Positions 50,536 to 63,676 of a stretch of DNA of 64,000 nucleotides are shown here, piece after piece (the first letter of the stretch is position 1; each line of letters opens with the position of its first letter). Made by a program: the position numbers and the translations under genes. The notes beneath the pieces are model-generated. The model made no database searches. It worked only from the letters and a program-made list of their open reading frames with translations, and had not been told where the DNA came from. Location: the NCBI RefSeq assembly GCF_041146795.1, contig NC_135183.1, forward strand, positions 14,298,840 to 14,362,839, written 5' to 3'. Source of the stretch: Maylandia zebra (lineage: Eukaryota; Chordata; Actinopteri; Cichliformes; Cichlidae).

Positions 50536-53500
50536 TCAGCTATCTTCGTTATCCAGGTGGCAGTACAAATTAATGGATACCAATATGGCAGCAATCTGGA
50601 GAAACAAAAGTGTAAGAGTCCAAACAGAATGACATAAACAGGTTTTGAATGCATCCTTAAGCTTTGCATGAGTTTTTACCTCCAGTAATCCAATTCCTGC
50701 AGCAGTGCCTCCCATGGTGCTAGCGTTCTCTTTGATGATCATCAGGATCTGCTGAAAACAGCCCTAATAGGAAATGGGCTCTGGTTAATTCCTAATGCAT
50801 CATCATAACACGCATGGCTGACACTCATGCAGACACTAATGCAAAAATAACAATCGCAAAACTGCAAAATAATGGTTGGCTCAAAATCCACTACATTTCT
50901 AGGCCAGAATCAAGATGCTTGGGGCAGTCAACACTTGGTCCAGAATCAAATATTTTAACTGTTGCTACCGTCATAGAATTTAGACATACATGGTCCCCCA
51001 CTGTTAAAATCTTAGTGACGTTTTGGTGTTTTTCATTTGTTTGCATAGCTCTGAGGTTATGCAAAAAGAATGACTGTGGAATTTCAATCCATGCAGGAGC
51101 TACAATGAGACTTCAGTTGAAGATAAGTTAACCTGAAAAAATGTTAAAGCTTAAAAACGTATGGCAAAAAACAAAAAAATAGCTGCAGTAGACAGTTTCC
51201 ATTGTTTTTACTGGACATTGTTGTCATTGGGCAGGATGTTCCACACATTTTCACACCACTACATGTGTCAGTAATGAACTACAATGTGGGTGGCATGGTT
51301 TCAATACCAGGAATATAAACTTTATTTATGCTTAGCACCATTTATGTCTATGTAAAAATATTTAATATTACAGCATTAAAAAGGTCTTTTACAGGTTTTG
51401 GTCTCTATAGTAAGTTCTTATCTAACAACCATACTTAAATTGCACTTTTCTTCTAGAATTAAACCCTCGAAATGCAGTTTAATAATACAAGTCTCATACT
51501 CCCAATCACTCACACATTCATACAGTGCTTTATTCTATGCCATACCATCTTGTCTAGCACACATACTCTAATATAAAGCCATCAGAATCTCGGCCGAGGA
51601 TATTTCAACATGTGAACCGGAGGAACTGACAATCAAACTACCAACTTTCAAATTAGTAGGAAACCTGCTTTACTTCCAGGCCCACAGTCCCCAGACAACT
51701 TCATAGCATGACAGAATATTTGTTTTCACTTCTTTTGATTCTATTTTGATTCTAATTAGTGGTCACTAACAGCTACATATGTAGCTGGCAGTTGTCTGCT
51801 ACATATCAGTGAACTGGACCTGGAATGCCACAGAGCATGGCAAACAGTATTCCTGCTAAACACTAGCTTGTTTGAATTGTCATTGTTTTCATGCCAGAGC
51901 TGCACAATGTATAATATGGTAATTTCACCTGCACATTGCTGTACTCTGCCTGGGCTGGGGTGCAAGTGTTGTTGTTGGTCCTGCAACAGATGGAAGGCAG
52001 GCTGCCTCCAGTTGCATTTTGGAAGTTAGAGCCCATGAAATCAGTGTAGTTGGAGAAACCACAGCAATGTAGCTGAAAGAAGGATGACATTCTTGTGTTA
52101 TTCATGCCGCAGGAAAATATGTGAAGAGGGTTATCTACATAATGGTCCTTTCTTAAAGGCACTGTCTTGTCTTGATGTTAGTGGTTTCTATCTCCTCTTT
52201 CAGACATATATTCCAGCAGGGTGTAGGTGTTACTTGCCTAAATCTCATTCTTCTCTTTCAGCTAACTCTTCTGGACTTGCCTTAGTCTCTGCAGGTATTT
52301 GGTGGTTGCAACTTTCCTGGCAGCCGCTTCATGATTCCCACATCCCTGTGAGATTGCCCTGTAATTCTCGCTATTCTTAGTGTCTGCAATGTTCCCTTTT
52401 GGTTTTGCAATCCCCTCAGTTCTGACTACCATCACTCTCTTTGTTTGTTCCCTCTCCAGTTCGAATAGCATTCCACTGTCACTGGTGTAGATCTTGGTGG
52501 GATGGATAAGTGAATCGATGTCCTGTTTACTCCTGGCATACAGCTTGATATCATCCATGTAGAGGAGGTGGCTAACGATTGCTCTATTCTGTAAGCAGTG
52601 TGTGTAATCAGTCTTGTCAATCACCTGGGATTAAAGAGTTCAGGCCTACAAAGAACAGTGGGGGGAGAGCATCTTGAACAACTGCTCTGTTTACCAGTAG
52701 CTGATGTTTTGCCCCTCTGATCCCCAAGGATCTGTGAACATTGGGGATCAGCACTGTCCAGCCTTCAATTATCCATTCCAGCTACGTGTTGTCCATTATC
52801 AACCGGTTCATTTCTGCTGCCAGGTGCTCATGGAGTGCAGTTAGTTCTTCAGCAAGCAGATGTGAATCATGTTGGGGCCTGGTACTGTCCAACTGGTGCT
52901 GTTCATGCTTGACACTCTTTGTTGGATGTTTGTAATGGTTACTAGATCCTGTTCAGGCAGCAGAAATCCAGACTCATCCGACAAGACAATGTGTTTGCAA
53001 TTGTCTGTTATTTGAGTTAGTGTTGCTTTCCTACCAGCTGAAAGCATCCCAGCCAACCTTGTCTGACTTCCAACATTCAAGGAATTTCACTCCCTGGATA
53101 TTTTCTCTTTTGAAGATCATTGTCTGTAGGATGACTATGTTCTAAAATACAGGTAGATCAGCGATTTCTGAAATACTCAGACCAGCCTGTCTAGCATCAG
53201 CACCTATGCCATGTTCAAGTCCCTTAAACCACTTTTGTACATGACTAAATGCATTTGTTTCTGTCATGTGATTGGCAGAACAGATATATATGTTAATATG
53301 CAGTTAAGCAGGTATACATAAATCAATGGTGAATGTATATACAGTTTATATATATAAAGTTCTAAACACATATAACAAGAATAGGAAAACACAATATCCT
53401 GTACCTGTGTCATGGTGCTGTTCCAGAGCTTAGTGACAGCAGGATCATTACCATATTGATTCTGTAGAGCAGGAGTCGCCCACGCTCTCAAGATCCCCTC

Positions 53501-56500
53501 AGCCTGTGGAAAAAACTGATTTACTGACATCATATATAAACAAATATATCCTCACTGGACACATCTAGTCTGAATTTTATATTTTGTTTCTAAAGTCACT
53601 GGGTCAAAATTACCCAGTGACAATCCTTTCTATCTATACTCGCTAGGTTGTTATGTTTAGTTTTAGTGTCTTGTGATGTCTAGGTAAACTGTGTCAGATG
53701 TGTCCTCACTTCCCACATTATCCCTCTTGTATTTAGTGTCTGTGTCTTCCTTTGCTCCGTGTCGCGATCCATGGCTGTGTGTTTACTTGTGTGCCTCTCC
53801 GTGTATGATAATAAAAAAAAAAAAGAGAATGCTTGGATACTGCTAGTATAATGGACAGAGTTTTTTGGGGGGCTTCCAAACATCGCCAAATATGTTTCCA
53901 AACCAACTTCTGTCCAAGCCAAAGATTAGAAAATATGATGAAGCACATCTTGCCGTTGGCTTCACCTACGTGGCTTCACCACCTATGTGTCGCCTTCTGT
54001 TCCTAAAAAAAGCAACAGAGCACTCGGTGGTCTCACAAACTCAGGTGGGATACTGTCTGTCCAATCCAAAGTAAAGTCCGGGTTCTGTCTGAGGTTGATG
54101 TCTAAAAATGATCAGTGCATTGCTGGAAGATGCAATAAGACGGTAGTTGGGAGCACTGTGCCACTGGATACGTCCATACGTGCCAGCAAGAAGTAGCTTT
54201 CCAGAAGTGGTCCTTGATTCTTGGAAAACTCTGACTCTTCTAACCCTTCTGAGAATTCTGTTCACTGCTCTGTGTGAACTCTTGTGGGGAACACCTGACC
54301 ATGGCTGGTCTATGGTGAAATTACCCTTTCTAATGCGCTCAATACTGTTTAGTAACATGGACATGTATGTTTTGGTTTATTGCATGTGTGGGTTAGAATG
54401 GATGTTACCAATATCTAATCAGAATTTCATGTTAATGGCACATTTAGAAATATATTTACTTAGAAAATTGGTGGCATGTTCAATACTTTTTAAAAAAATC
54501 TGTTGTACATGTATCAGTACAACATACATTTATATTCCTCTTGTTTTTTGGGGTTTTTTGTTTGTTTTTTTAAGGCATTTGGTTTTTAAACATTTTCTAA
54601 GTAAGGATAAGAATTAAGAATTAAAGTGGCGCAACTGTTGTGTCACTAAACATCACAGCACATCTATTTCACAGCACATCTATTTCATGTACTCATAACT
54701 CATATCATATCAGCCCTGTAATATATCTCCACTTTGGTCACTTTGTACAAACAGAACCATGACAACGACCACTGACAGCTTCTCATAATACATGCTGGAA
54801 ATCTCAGTTACTCTGACTACCTGAAGGTTATTGACTTCCTGGTTAGATGAGCAGCAGAGACCCAGAAACCAAAAGGCAGATTTATGCTGCAGATAAGTAA
54901 TACATGATAGATCAGGTCTTTATTTATATCCTCCTTTATTTGTACCCTCCTCTGTCTTTTACATATTTACACAGGCAGCTATATATATGCATATTAGATG
55001 TATATTGTCCATTTTCATTATTCCACTGGTATACTGTTTATTGTGTCTTATGAAAAGCAGGAGATGGAAAGCTGGTCTCACACATTAATATCCACGATGG
55101 AACTTACCATGTCTGCAATGAACAAATGATGCTAAAGATAACAAAGAGCACATTAAATTGTTTTAATGAAAACAAAGCTGAGTTATATCTTACATTTAAT
55201 GGGGGTTCAGGCAATAGCTTGGACCCACTCCTCACTTTCTCTAGACAAGCATGCTCTCTGTTGTCAAAACGTGTCTCACCAGTTGCCGTTTACATGGTTG
55301 GCTTTGGTTTGCTCAGCTTTTGGAAATGAGAGTGGAGAGATTGAATTTAACAAACTCAGAGAATGACAGCAGGAGAGCAGCTCAATGTTCAGTCTCCAAG
55401 GACAACCACCAACACACTTGCCTATAGCTTCTTTGTTTGATAGGTGGCACACTCAGGATTGAACAGGAACATAATATATTACATTCCACCCAGAGAAAGA
55501 AGTTAAATGCAAACCTGGACACTGCAAAAAATAATCTTTAACAGAACATCAGGGCAACTGCATAAAAGATTTAAATCGCTCAACATATATATACATATAT
55601 ATATGTATATATGTCAATTTAGTTCAAAAACTGCTGATTCAAAAGCCTCAGTTTTAAAGTATTTGCACACACATACATCAATGAACGAGAAGGTCGCTTC
55701 CCTTTGCCTTTTGGGTCAGAGAATGGGTTCTGTCATTTGTGCTTATGCACAGAATGGCAGTTCAGAATACCGAACCTTCTCCTACTGGGAGACTTTAACA
55801 CTGTGGGCAACAACAGTGAGACCTAGAGGGGTGTAACTGGTCGGAACAGCGGGTTACCCTGTGGGACTTCAGAAGTAGCTCATGGGTACAGGCAAGCCAA
55901 ACAGAATGTGGCTCAGCAGTAGCTGAAGCCAAAAAATCTGGTGTGCAGAGGGTGTTCCTGACCTCAACTGAGGATATAGTCAACCAGTGGAAGGAATACT
56001 TTGAGGATCTCCTTAATCTCACTGACACATCTTCTGTAGAGGAAGCAGAGTCTGGGGACGAGATCACTGAGGTAGTTTATCCTTTATTGGCCAAGATTTG
56101 TACAGGTCCAATGGATTATTTTGTTATTTTGGGTGCAAAATGAAAAAATAATTAACATCTTTTAGGAACCATTTGAATTTTCTCTCTAGCCCAAAATGGT
56201 TGAGGAATATGAAAATGTGAAGCGCATGTGAAATAATCTAATCAGACCTGATTTTTTTTACATCCATGTTCAGACAGTACTACCTTGTGGATGTCTTCTG
56301 CTACCATGATAACACAATATCCCTGTAAAGCTCACTTTTTCTTCTTTCCAAAGCATTTTGTCTCTAGCACAAATGGTAACAGAGTTATTGACATTTAAAA
56401 ACTCCTTGTAAAATGGGCCTGCTGGTGGGCAAATGGTAAATTATAATGGCCAACAATAAGTCTGTTTGGTTTCCACCGCAGATGCCCTTTGTCACCAATT

Positions 56501-59152
56501 CTAAAGGTTAGCCAGGTGGCACACCATTTGTCATCATCACTATACATGAGATTGTTGTTTTCACTGGATTATCATACAAATGATATGGGGCAGCTCTGTC
56601 TCAGGAGGTACAATAGGTCATCAACTAATTGGAGCATAGTGGATGGATCAGTCTGTATGTTGAAGTATCCTTGGGCAAAATAATGCGTTGCCCTCTGAGT
56701 TACAACCACATTCATTGGAGTCAGTGTGTGTGAGTATGAGAGTATGAGAATGTTATGTCATAGAGTAGTAAATGCTGTATGAATGTGTATGTGACTGAGT
56801 AAATTAGTAGAGAAGAATCAGTAGAAATTTAGAGTAAGTTAAAGAAATAAATGCAGCAGCCACTTGGCAAATAATAATGAGCCAGTCAAACTGTACAGTG
56901 GAACCCCGACTTACGAAACTAATTCGTTCCAGAGGGTAAGTCAAAATGTTCGTAAGTCGAAGCACCTTTTTCCATCGCCTTTTCCCAAAACCAAAAACGT
57001 CCTCCAGTTTTTGGTTTTGGGAAATATTTTAGCAGTTATAATCTACAGGACTTTCTTTTGCTTGTTTTGTTTGTTTTTGCTTGTTTTTGTCCTTTTTTGT
57101 GATACTTTTTGCAGTGTGTACCTGCAGCTTAAACTGGTTTATCAATAGCAGAAGTTCAAACAAATTAAATGAAATTTTCAAGCACTGCAGAGTTCCCTCT
57201 GCTCTATTCCCCATTTCCCAGCTGCAGAAAGCCAAGTATTAGATTACCATTCTTGCCTCTGGAATTTCAGGAACAACCGATTTTCTCTTAGGACCCCAGT
57301 CTTCACTAACCTCCCTTTTCACAGCGCCTTTGAATTCCTTTTAATTTTTACTTGGTGTGGCACTAAATGAAAATGGAGTATGCATGTATGCAGGTGTGTG
57401 TGTGTGAGTGTGTGTGTATGTGAGTGAAAGAGAGAGAGAGAGAAGGCAGACAGAGGGGAACACATATCTAAATAGGCTGTTTTGCATATAAAATGCTTTA
57501 GGTTTTATATTTCAGAGTAATATATTGTTCAAAGTGAGAGACAGTGCACACAGCCCCAGGCTATCCCAGAGTCATTAAGTAGCAGAAATGTAGTGAGGTG
57601 GACATAAAGCCCATAATTCAATAATAGTCCACTGCTAAGATAGAAAATTTATATTGAGATAAAATCCAGACAATAGCACAATGAGGTGAAAGGGTGGGAG
57701 AAAAATCAGAACTAGATGAGAAAAATAAAAAAAGACAAAAGGAAAAGGAAAAGGAATGAGAGTAATGGACAAAGAGAAAAAGGATGGATGCAGGAAATGA
57801 AAACTTACAAACGAGGTGTAGGTCAAAGCTACGACTCCAGTAGCCACTTCAGAAATGAATATGATGAGCATGATGGAGGCAAACTGCAGGGAGAGAAGAA
57901 GAGGGGAATGTGTCAAGGTTTTTCAAATATACTGATTAAAAAAAAGCTTATCTATAGTCGCATTGTTGTAAAATCAATGGACAGTGAGTACACGGGTCTA
58001 TGCTGAAAGGACAGAGCTGATGATCCATCTTCATTTATTATGTTTAGTTCATTACAGCAGTTTCTCAGGTAGGCCAAATATCTGCTGCTAACTGTGATGC
58101 CAGTTGTAGAATATACTCCTCTGCTGTCATTCAACTCACCAGGAGCTGTAGACATGATGGGGGCGCTGCAGGGGCAAAATGTGCTGCCTGTGCTCCTCAT
58201 TACTCACTGCAGTGGGCTAAGAGGTAGTTAACGTCTTCGCTAATGAGTGTAATAATGTACAATGTGTTGTACAAGGGTTGGTGGTGTTGCTGATATGGAT
58301 GAGGAAGGAGGGTGGCTGATGAACCCAGTGTAAAAGCAAGGATGGGTGGGATACCAAAAAAAATGTGGGCCACTTCATGAAACCACACAGTATCATTTTT
58401 AGTGTTTTTGATCTTAATATCAGTGTCCTCATTTAAAAGCAGTGAAGCAATACATATATGGATTATTAATCCATGATTGCTGTTTTATTCCATCTAATGA
58501 ACTGAAGTTTAACATTTAGTCTTATTTCTTTAGTTGCTCAAACTTTCCATTGAGATGTGATTGAGATATGATTCCACTGAAATAATATTTAAGCAATTAC
58601 AGGTGACAAACTTTTATTGACTCTGAAGACAGACTGAAACCACTACCTGAAACTGTGCATGATATCAGTGACTGACGTGACAGGGTAGTAAAAATATTAG
58701 AAGATTGTCTAGGCCTCCGGAGCCTGGAAAATCTGTTAGTGACTCATTATCAGCTTCAAAATTCTGCACACCAAGTGAGTTTCTCCATCTGAATGCACAC
58801 AGAGAGTGACTCTGCGTGCACCCTATGGTTTTCCTTCCAGTATTTGTTCTTTTCCTATTTGTTACTGTTTGCTACACACTTATTTGTTACGCCAGTGTTC
58901 AGGTACTTTATTAGCCATCGTCTAAAGCAGGAGTTGTCCACTTACTGTAAGGAGTAGACACTTGCTCTTCTTATGGGCTGCATAACAGCCCAAGATTCCC
59001 AGCAGCACCAGCGCAGCCCCGATGACAATGCAAAAGAAGCCAACATTGACCACCTGGGTACTTTGTTTGGAGAAAGGTCTCAAGATCTGTAGCAAGGAAG
59101 CCCCATCACTGCTCACCCAGATCCCCAATGCCAGCAGAGTGAGGCCACCCAT
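50536..59152 (-). CDS. tspan1: tetraspanin-1, first coding exon not found
   Basis: Six exons on the minus strand, all phase 0: 59152-58946, 57883-57809, 53503-53405, 52072-51929, 50763-50680, 50595-50536, giving 222 residues to the stop. Human TSPAN1 has 241, so about 19 residues from an upstream exon are missing. Visible: the end of TM1 (MGGLTLLALGIWV), TM2 (NVGFFCIVIGAALVLLGILG), TM3 (FASIMLIIFISEVATGVVAL), a large extracellular loop with the tetraspanin HCCGFSNY motif, PSICC and later single Cys residues (NTC, GCF), and TM4 (AAGIGLLE / IAAILVSINLYC). N-glycosylation sequons NST, NYT, NAT and NNT lie in the loop. Family role: scaffold of tetraspanin microdomains at the plasma and endolysosomal membranes. 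The gene converges on pomgnt1, as in mammals. Introns hold LINE and other repeats. Confidence 0.92.
52240..53085 (-). pseudogene. non-LTR retrotransposon reverse transcriptase fragment
   Basis: Minus strand 52,624-52,262 carries the RT catalytic box in SHLLYMDDIKLYARSKQDID and a downstream IADTKNSENYRAISQGCGNH block. 53,080-52,900 gives a decayed upstream part with stops. This is a LINE of the type common in fish. It lies in the tspan1 intron between its third and fourth resolved exons, in sense with the gene. Confidence 0.7.
53850..54360 (+). pseudogene. possible hAT BED-finger fragment
   Basis: Plus-strand frame contains KPKIRKYDEAHLAVGFTYV, resembling the start of SCAND3/ZBED5-like hAT proteins, then degenerates. 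No downstream finger or core is seen; weak evidence. Confidence 0.3.
55790..56100 (+). pseudogene. LINE fragment (endonuclease/RT linker)
   Basis: Plus-strand pieces include a GDFN-like remnant (GRL/ETLT-type, decayed) and the clear block WKEYFEDLLNLTDTSSVEEA followed by ESGDEITEV, known from fish non-LTR elements just ahead of the RT domain. Stops are present. It lies inside the large tspan1 intron. Confidence 0.55.
56560..56760 (+). repeat. decayed SINE-like repeat
   Basis: Retains GTATCCTTGGGCAAAATAAT and downstream GTGTGTGAGTATGAG blocks that correspond to the middle of teleost tRNA-type SINEs; both ends are unclear. Confidence 0.35.
56893..57010. repeat. Tigger/pogo-like terminal repeat remnant
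   Basis: CAGTGGAACCCCGACTTACG, then AAACTAATTCGTTCC and GTTCGTAAGTCGAAGC, reads as the CAGTGG-type terminus of a Tigger-like element. No partner end was found. Confidence 0.45.
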
Positions 59153-60200
59153 CTGTAGGAGAAACAAGATCCATATACTGTACACTTAAGAAAAAATTGT
59201 GTTCATTGCAAATTTCTGTTAAGTATGTGCAAGTAATTCCCATTTGACAAAATAAGTAAATTAAATTGTTTAATTGAAAATGGGATGATCTGTTCAGTTC
59301 ACTTTTTTATTTCTTTATTGACTTCTGCATTTACTTTGCCATGCGTCAAGAGCAGTGCATCAATTTTAACATAGTATGTCCGTTTCTGTTTCCCTCACTC
59401 TCACTGTTATTTTCAATGTATTCTACTAGTACAGAATCATTTAAATTGTATTATTGGATACATTAATTGGTTACATTGTTTTTTTTAACAGAGCTGACAA
59501 ATCAACAAGTTATAATCTCAGACAGACAGCCTCACGCTGATCTTGTTATATCAGATTACTGCTTTCCCCAGGGTGACTGTAGCTTAAGCTATGCATTGTA
59601 ATGTTAACTGTAAAGTAGTATTTACAGGTAAAAAGAAATTATGAAATAACTACTACAATGACACTTACTTGTAGCATTCCTTATGTTTCCTGCATTTTTT
59701 ATGTTTGAAAAGACAAATAGGGTCATCATCATTATTATGCACTAATTTGCATATATTTCTAATACACAGAGTGTAGTCAAATAAGTACCCAAATGTGTAT
59801 CTTGGATATTTCTTTGCACTAATGAGAAAAATGGCTATGTAGCCTAATAGAAGGAAACCAGCTTAAAATATAAAAAAAAAACTGCTTGGTTCATGAAGTC
59901 TTCAACCTGTAGTGTCTCACACTGGTCCACAATCAAGTAAGCCTCCCTATGGATATAGCCATTGCCGTTACTTAAGAAACCACATTACAAAACATTACAT
60001 GCTGCACCAATTAGATTGATGCATGAGCATTACAGACAACAGATAAATTCTTTCAACCACAATTTCCGACTATTTAATGATGTGTTATGAATCCAAACAG
60101 AGGTGTCACCAGACAGTGTAGTAGTCTTTGTGTCTAGATTTCATGCCAGCAGCCCCTGAGGGTAAAAATAAAAGTTCTTTTCCTCTTTCCATCTTATAAA
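59153..60200. other. tspan1 5' intron/flank, no gene seen
   Basis: AT-rich. I searched the minus strand for the missing tspan1 first exon (a short MCC-type start followed by a donor) and found no convincing candidate. Confidence 0.4.
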
Positions 60201-60224
60201 AATCCCAATTAACTTCAATGTCTG

Positions 60225-60740
60225 CAGCAGGCTGCTCTATATGTTTTATCAGTCTCTTGTGGCAGGCACCATCTTCTTTGCTGTAGCGTGCTGGGTTGCA
60301 GGCATCAAAGCAAAGGACACAAACAGACTGAACAAACTCATCAAGAAGGCAGAGTCTGTTGTTGCCATGAAGCTCGCCACCCTGGAGGAGGTGATCAGTG
60401 ACAGAATGCTGGCAAGACCGCAGGCAATGATGCAGCCCCCCCCCTCCCCCCCCCCCATAACACACTGGACAATCTGAAGAGCAGTTTCAGGAACAGGTTC
60501 CTTCAACCTCGCTGTTGAGGGAACGTTACAGTAGGTCTTTCCTTCCCGCTGCTATTATTTATATGTATATTTATGTTTATACCTATCTCTATTTATGTAT
60601 TTATCTTAATATTTATTATTCTTAACATTTCTTAATATTTATTCTATCAATATTTCTGTTTCTACACTCATTTTATATGAGTGCTTGATGTTTGGTGTAT
60701 ATTTGCTGCTATGACAACTCAGTTTCCCTCTGGGATTAAT
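60225..60740 (+). pseudogene. LINE reverse transcriptase C-terminal end
   Basis: Plus strand: LYVLSVSCGRHHLLCCSVLG-type frames flank the readable block FYQSLVAGTIFFAVACWVAG followed by KAKDTNRLNKLIKKAESVV, TLEEVISDRMLARPQAMM and ITHWTI. This is the C-terminal end of a fish LINE ORF2, followed by an AT-rich UTR. A poly(C) interruption occurs at 60,436-60,458. Confidence 0.65.
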
Positions 60741-61059
60741 ATACAGTAGTTTCTCTGACCTGTGTGAAGGCATCTGCAAAATGACAGCATCTTTATGTCA
60801 CTACCTTTAATTCACACAGGCTCATTGACCAGGAACCGATTCAATAATCATCCAATGCTGTTTGAGAAAGCCAGCCTTCAGGTTTCTGGAGGAAGGCTCC
60901 AGGATTACCGCTTTGCCCGTAACAAAGAGAGAATGTTACTATCCTCCATTAATTTTATGGACTGCAGTGTAATTTTTCCATCTCCAGCTTTACAAAAACT
61001 GGACACTACGTATGTGTCCAGTATCCCCATGGGCATTCACCGAATAGCTTAGTAGTTAA

Positions 61060-62500
61060 CAGCACTGTTTCACAGAAACTGTTATCTCCAGGTGCTTTAC
61101 AACACAACATCAAAGTGAAGCCCAGTGAATATTAGTCTCTAGGTTTGGTGAGCGAGATAAATATGGATAACAATTGAAAAAAGGTCAATATGATAAGGGC
61201 TAAATGTGATGTTGTCTTGCTGCTGTATTAATCATGTAAAAATATTTAATACATTTTCATTAACATGACAAAGAGTTATGGCAAATTTAAAATTGGATCA
61301 CATTTTATATCATGTCTTGCTGTCATAAGTCAGTAGTCAATTCAATTGCTGATTTCACTGCTGCGTGATACTTTCTGGTGAATTTCTGTTCACCAGATAG
61401 CTGTTGTACTTTGATTCTACTTGCATTTGCTAACAAACTACTGTAATGCTATCTTTGCAGAACTCTAACTATATGTATGTATGATAAAATGTGCTCTATA
61501 AATAAAATGTAATTGCCATGATCTCTCCGGCTCCTCCTTCATGTCTCCATCTTTGACTTTCTCTTCACTTTCTTTTATACCCTTTTAACCTTCTCCCTCC
61601 CCTCTGTGTATTTCACCCTCCACTCACCCTACTTTGAAGCCTCATATGAGCAGTCAGGCTCTATCAGACTGGTTTCAGTCATGGGACCCCCTTCTGCTCC
61701 ACATCAGGAACCAGCACTCCACACTCCAGCACTCTTTCAGACACTGACATGTCCCTTATGGGAAAAATCTCCTGCTTCCTGTCTTTGTCTTTCCTACACA
61801 TTCTCTTTGTTTTTGACTCTCTCATTTATTCTTGTTTTCACTCTCCACCTCTTACTCTGGGGTGTCTCTTCAGCCTGTTCAGTTCATCATAGCATTGTCG
61901 ACTAAATGTAATGCAAGAAGCATATTTCCCCTCAAACCCCATTTCTGTCACCATCATGCCCCATCTACAAAAAAGTGAAAAGTGTGCCAGCTATAAATAC
62001 ACTTATCACAGCTGGCACAGTTTTCACCTTTTTTGAGACCTTTGACGGTGTGTTATATGCATTTGGATGTCTTTTTCAGGATCTACATTGCAAAGGGAAT
62101 GGGAGTAAACCAGGTTTTATGAGACTGAGAATTGGTGCTAGTGGTGGAGAAACAATATCTTTGTCATCTATAGAAACAGAAAGAGTCTTACAGTTAGTGG
62201 ACTGTGACTGAATAACAGGCTGCAGAATGAGAAACAAAGGCTCCAATAAGGGGAGAGTAAAGCTACAGTGGGAATGAAAAGAGAACCTCAGGGGAATTAG
62301 TTCACTTTGAAAAGCTTGGAAAGTGATAGAAGAATAGACAGATAGATTTATCTTTATTAATGGGCTATGTACCACAGCCCTTTAAGGTGGCAGTATTAAA
62401 AAGCCATCACTTGACCCAGGAGTTATAATTTTGGATATTGGCCTAATTATAAGGTAAATTATAGAGTAGTTGTAAAACAGCTAACTGGTTTGATCGAACT
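61060..62500. other. no gene recognised
   Basis: Mixed repeats and AT-rich DNA. One pyrimidine-rich stretch (61,520-61,870) gives a long frame by composition only. A LINE-type tail (AGATAGATTTATCTTTATTA) lies at 62,340. Confidence 0.35.
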
Positions 62501-62509
62501 CATCACATA

Positions 62510-63190
62510 CAAAAAGTGCAATAGTGAAGATCAAAAATGATCTGCTTATGGCCTCTGACAGTGGACTTGTCTCTATGCTTGCCCTGCTAGAGCTCAGTGC
62601 AGCTTTCACCACTGTTGACCATAATATTTTATTACAGAGATTACAACATGCCATAGGTAATGAAGTTGCTGCACTGCAGTGTTTTGAATCATATCCATCT
62701 ATAAACTCCAGTTTTTTTCATGTAAATGGAGAGTTTTCTTCACACACTGAGGTTAACAGGTATCTGTGCTAGGACGCTTAGGCCATATCATTAGAGGATG
62801 TAGCATACATTTTCATTGCTATGCAGATGATGCATACCTTTATCTATCAAGAAAGCCAAATGACACACATCAAATACTTAAACTACAGGAATGTCCTAAA
62901 GACATAAAGACCTAGATGCTTTAATTTCCTGTTTCAAAATTCAGATAAAACCATGAGGATTCTACTCTTCCCTAAAGTCTTGGTGTATAAAAACATGGTG
63001 TACACATGGTGGATGGCATTACCTGGGCTTCCAGTAACACTGTGAGGAATCTTGGAGTCATTTTTAACCAGGATATCTTCTTCAATGCGCACATTAAACA
63101 ATTATACCATCAGTCAGTACTGATGCAGAGAAGGTTGTTAATACATTTCAGCTCCATTGGTGTTTATAAAATTAACAACGGGTTCACTAG
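62510..63190 (+). pseudogene. L2/CR1-type LINE reverse transcriptase fragment
   Basis: Plus strand 62,524-62,772 encodes ALLELSAAFTTVDHNILLQR (RT fingers/palm), HVNGEFSSHTEV, then frames carrying FHCYADDAYLYLS-type catalytic residues near 62,815-62,850. 63,006-63,180 encodes NTVRNLGVIFNQDIFFNAHI, the conserved downstream block. Order and spacing fit an L2-like element with frameshifts. Confidence 0.7.
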
Positions 63191-63361
63191 AGGGGCCAAA
63201 ATGAGATATCCCCACTAGTTCACCAGTTTTCCTTTTAGGGCCGGTGTAACTACTGGTAGCATGAGGTGTTACGTGGAACCTACGGACATTGGGCAGGTAG
63301 TCCAACTCCTGGCAATGCAACATATTGATGTGCCATCCTGGAGGCTTGCTGTTTCTCCTAG

Positions 63362-63668
<307 letters not shown>

Positions 63669-63676
63669 TCCTAGCA

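Noticed and set aside
53640..53960. Frames of 70-80 codons on the minus strand in a tspan1 intron
   Set aside because: No splice sites compatible with tspan1 phases and no recognisable motif; the region reads as repeat-derived.
54041..54364. 107-codon minus-strand frame
   Set aside because: Considered as a missing tetraspanin exon; it has no membrane segment or CCG motif and the resolved exons already join in frame without it.
57029..57235. Lys/Gln-rich minus-strand frame
   Set aside because: Produced by T-rich low-complexity sequence next to a Tigger-like terminal remnant.
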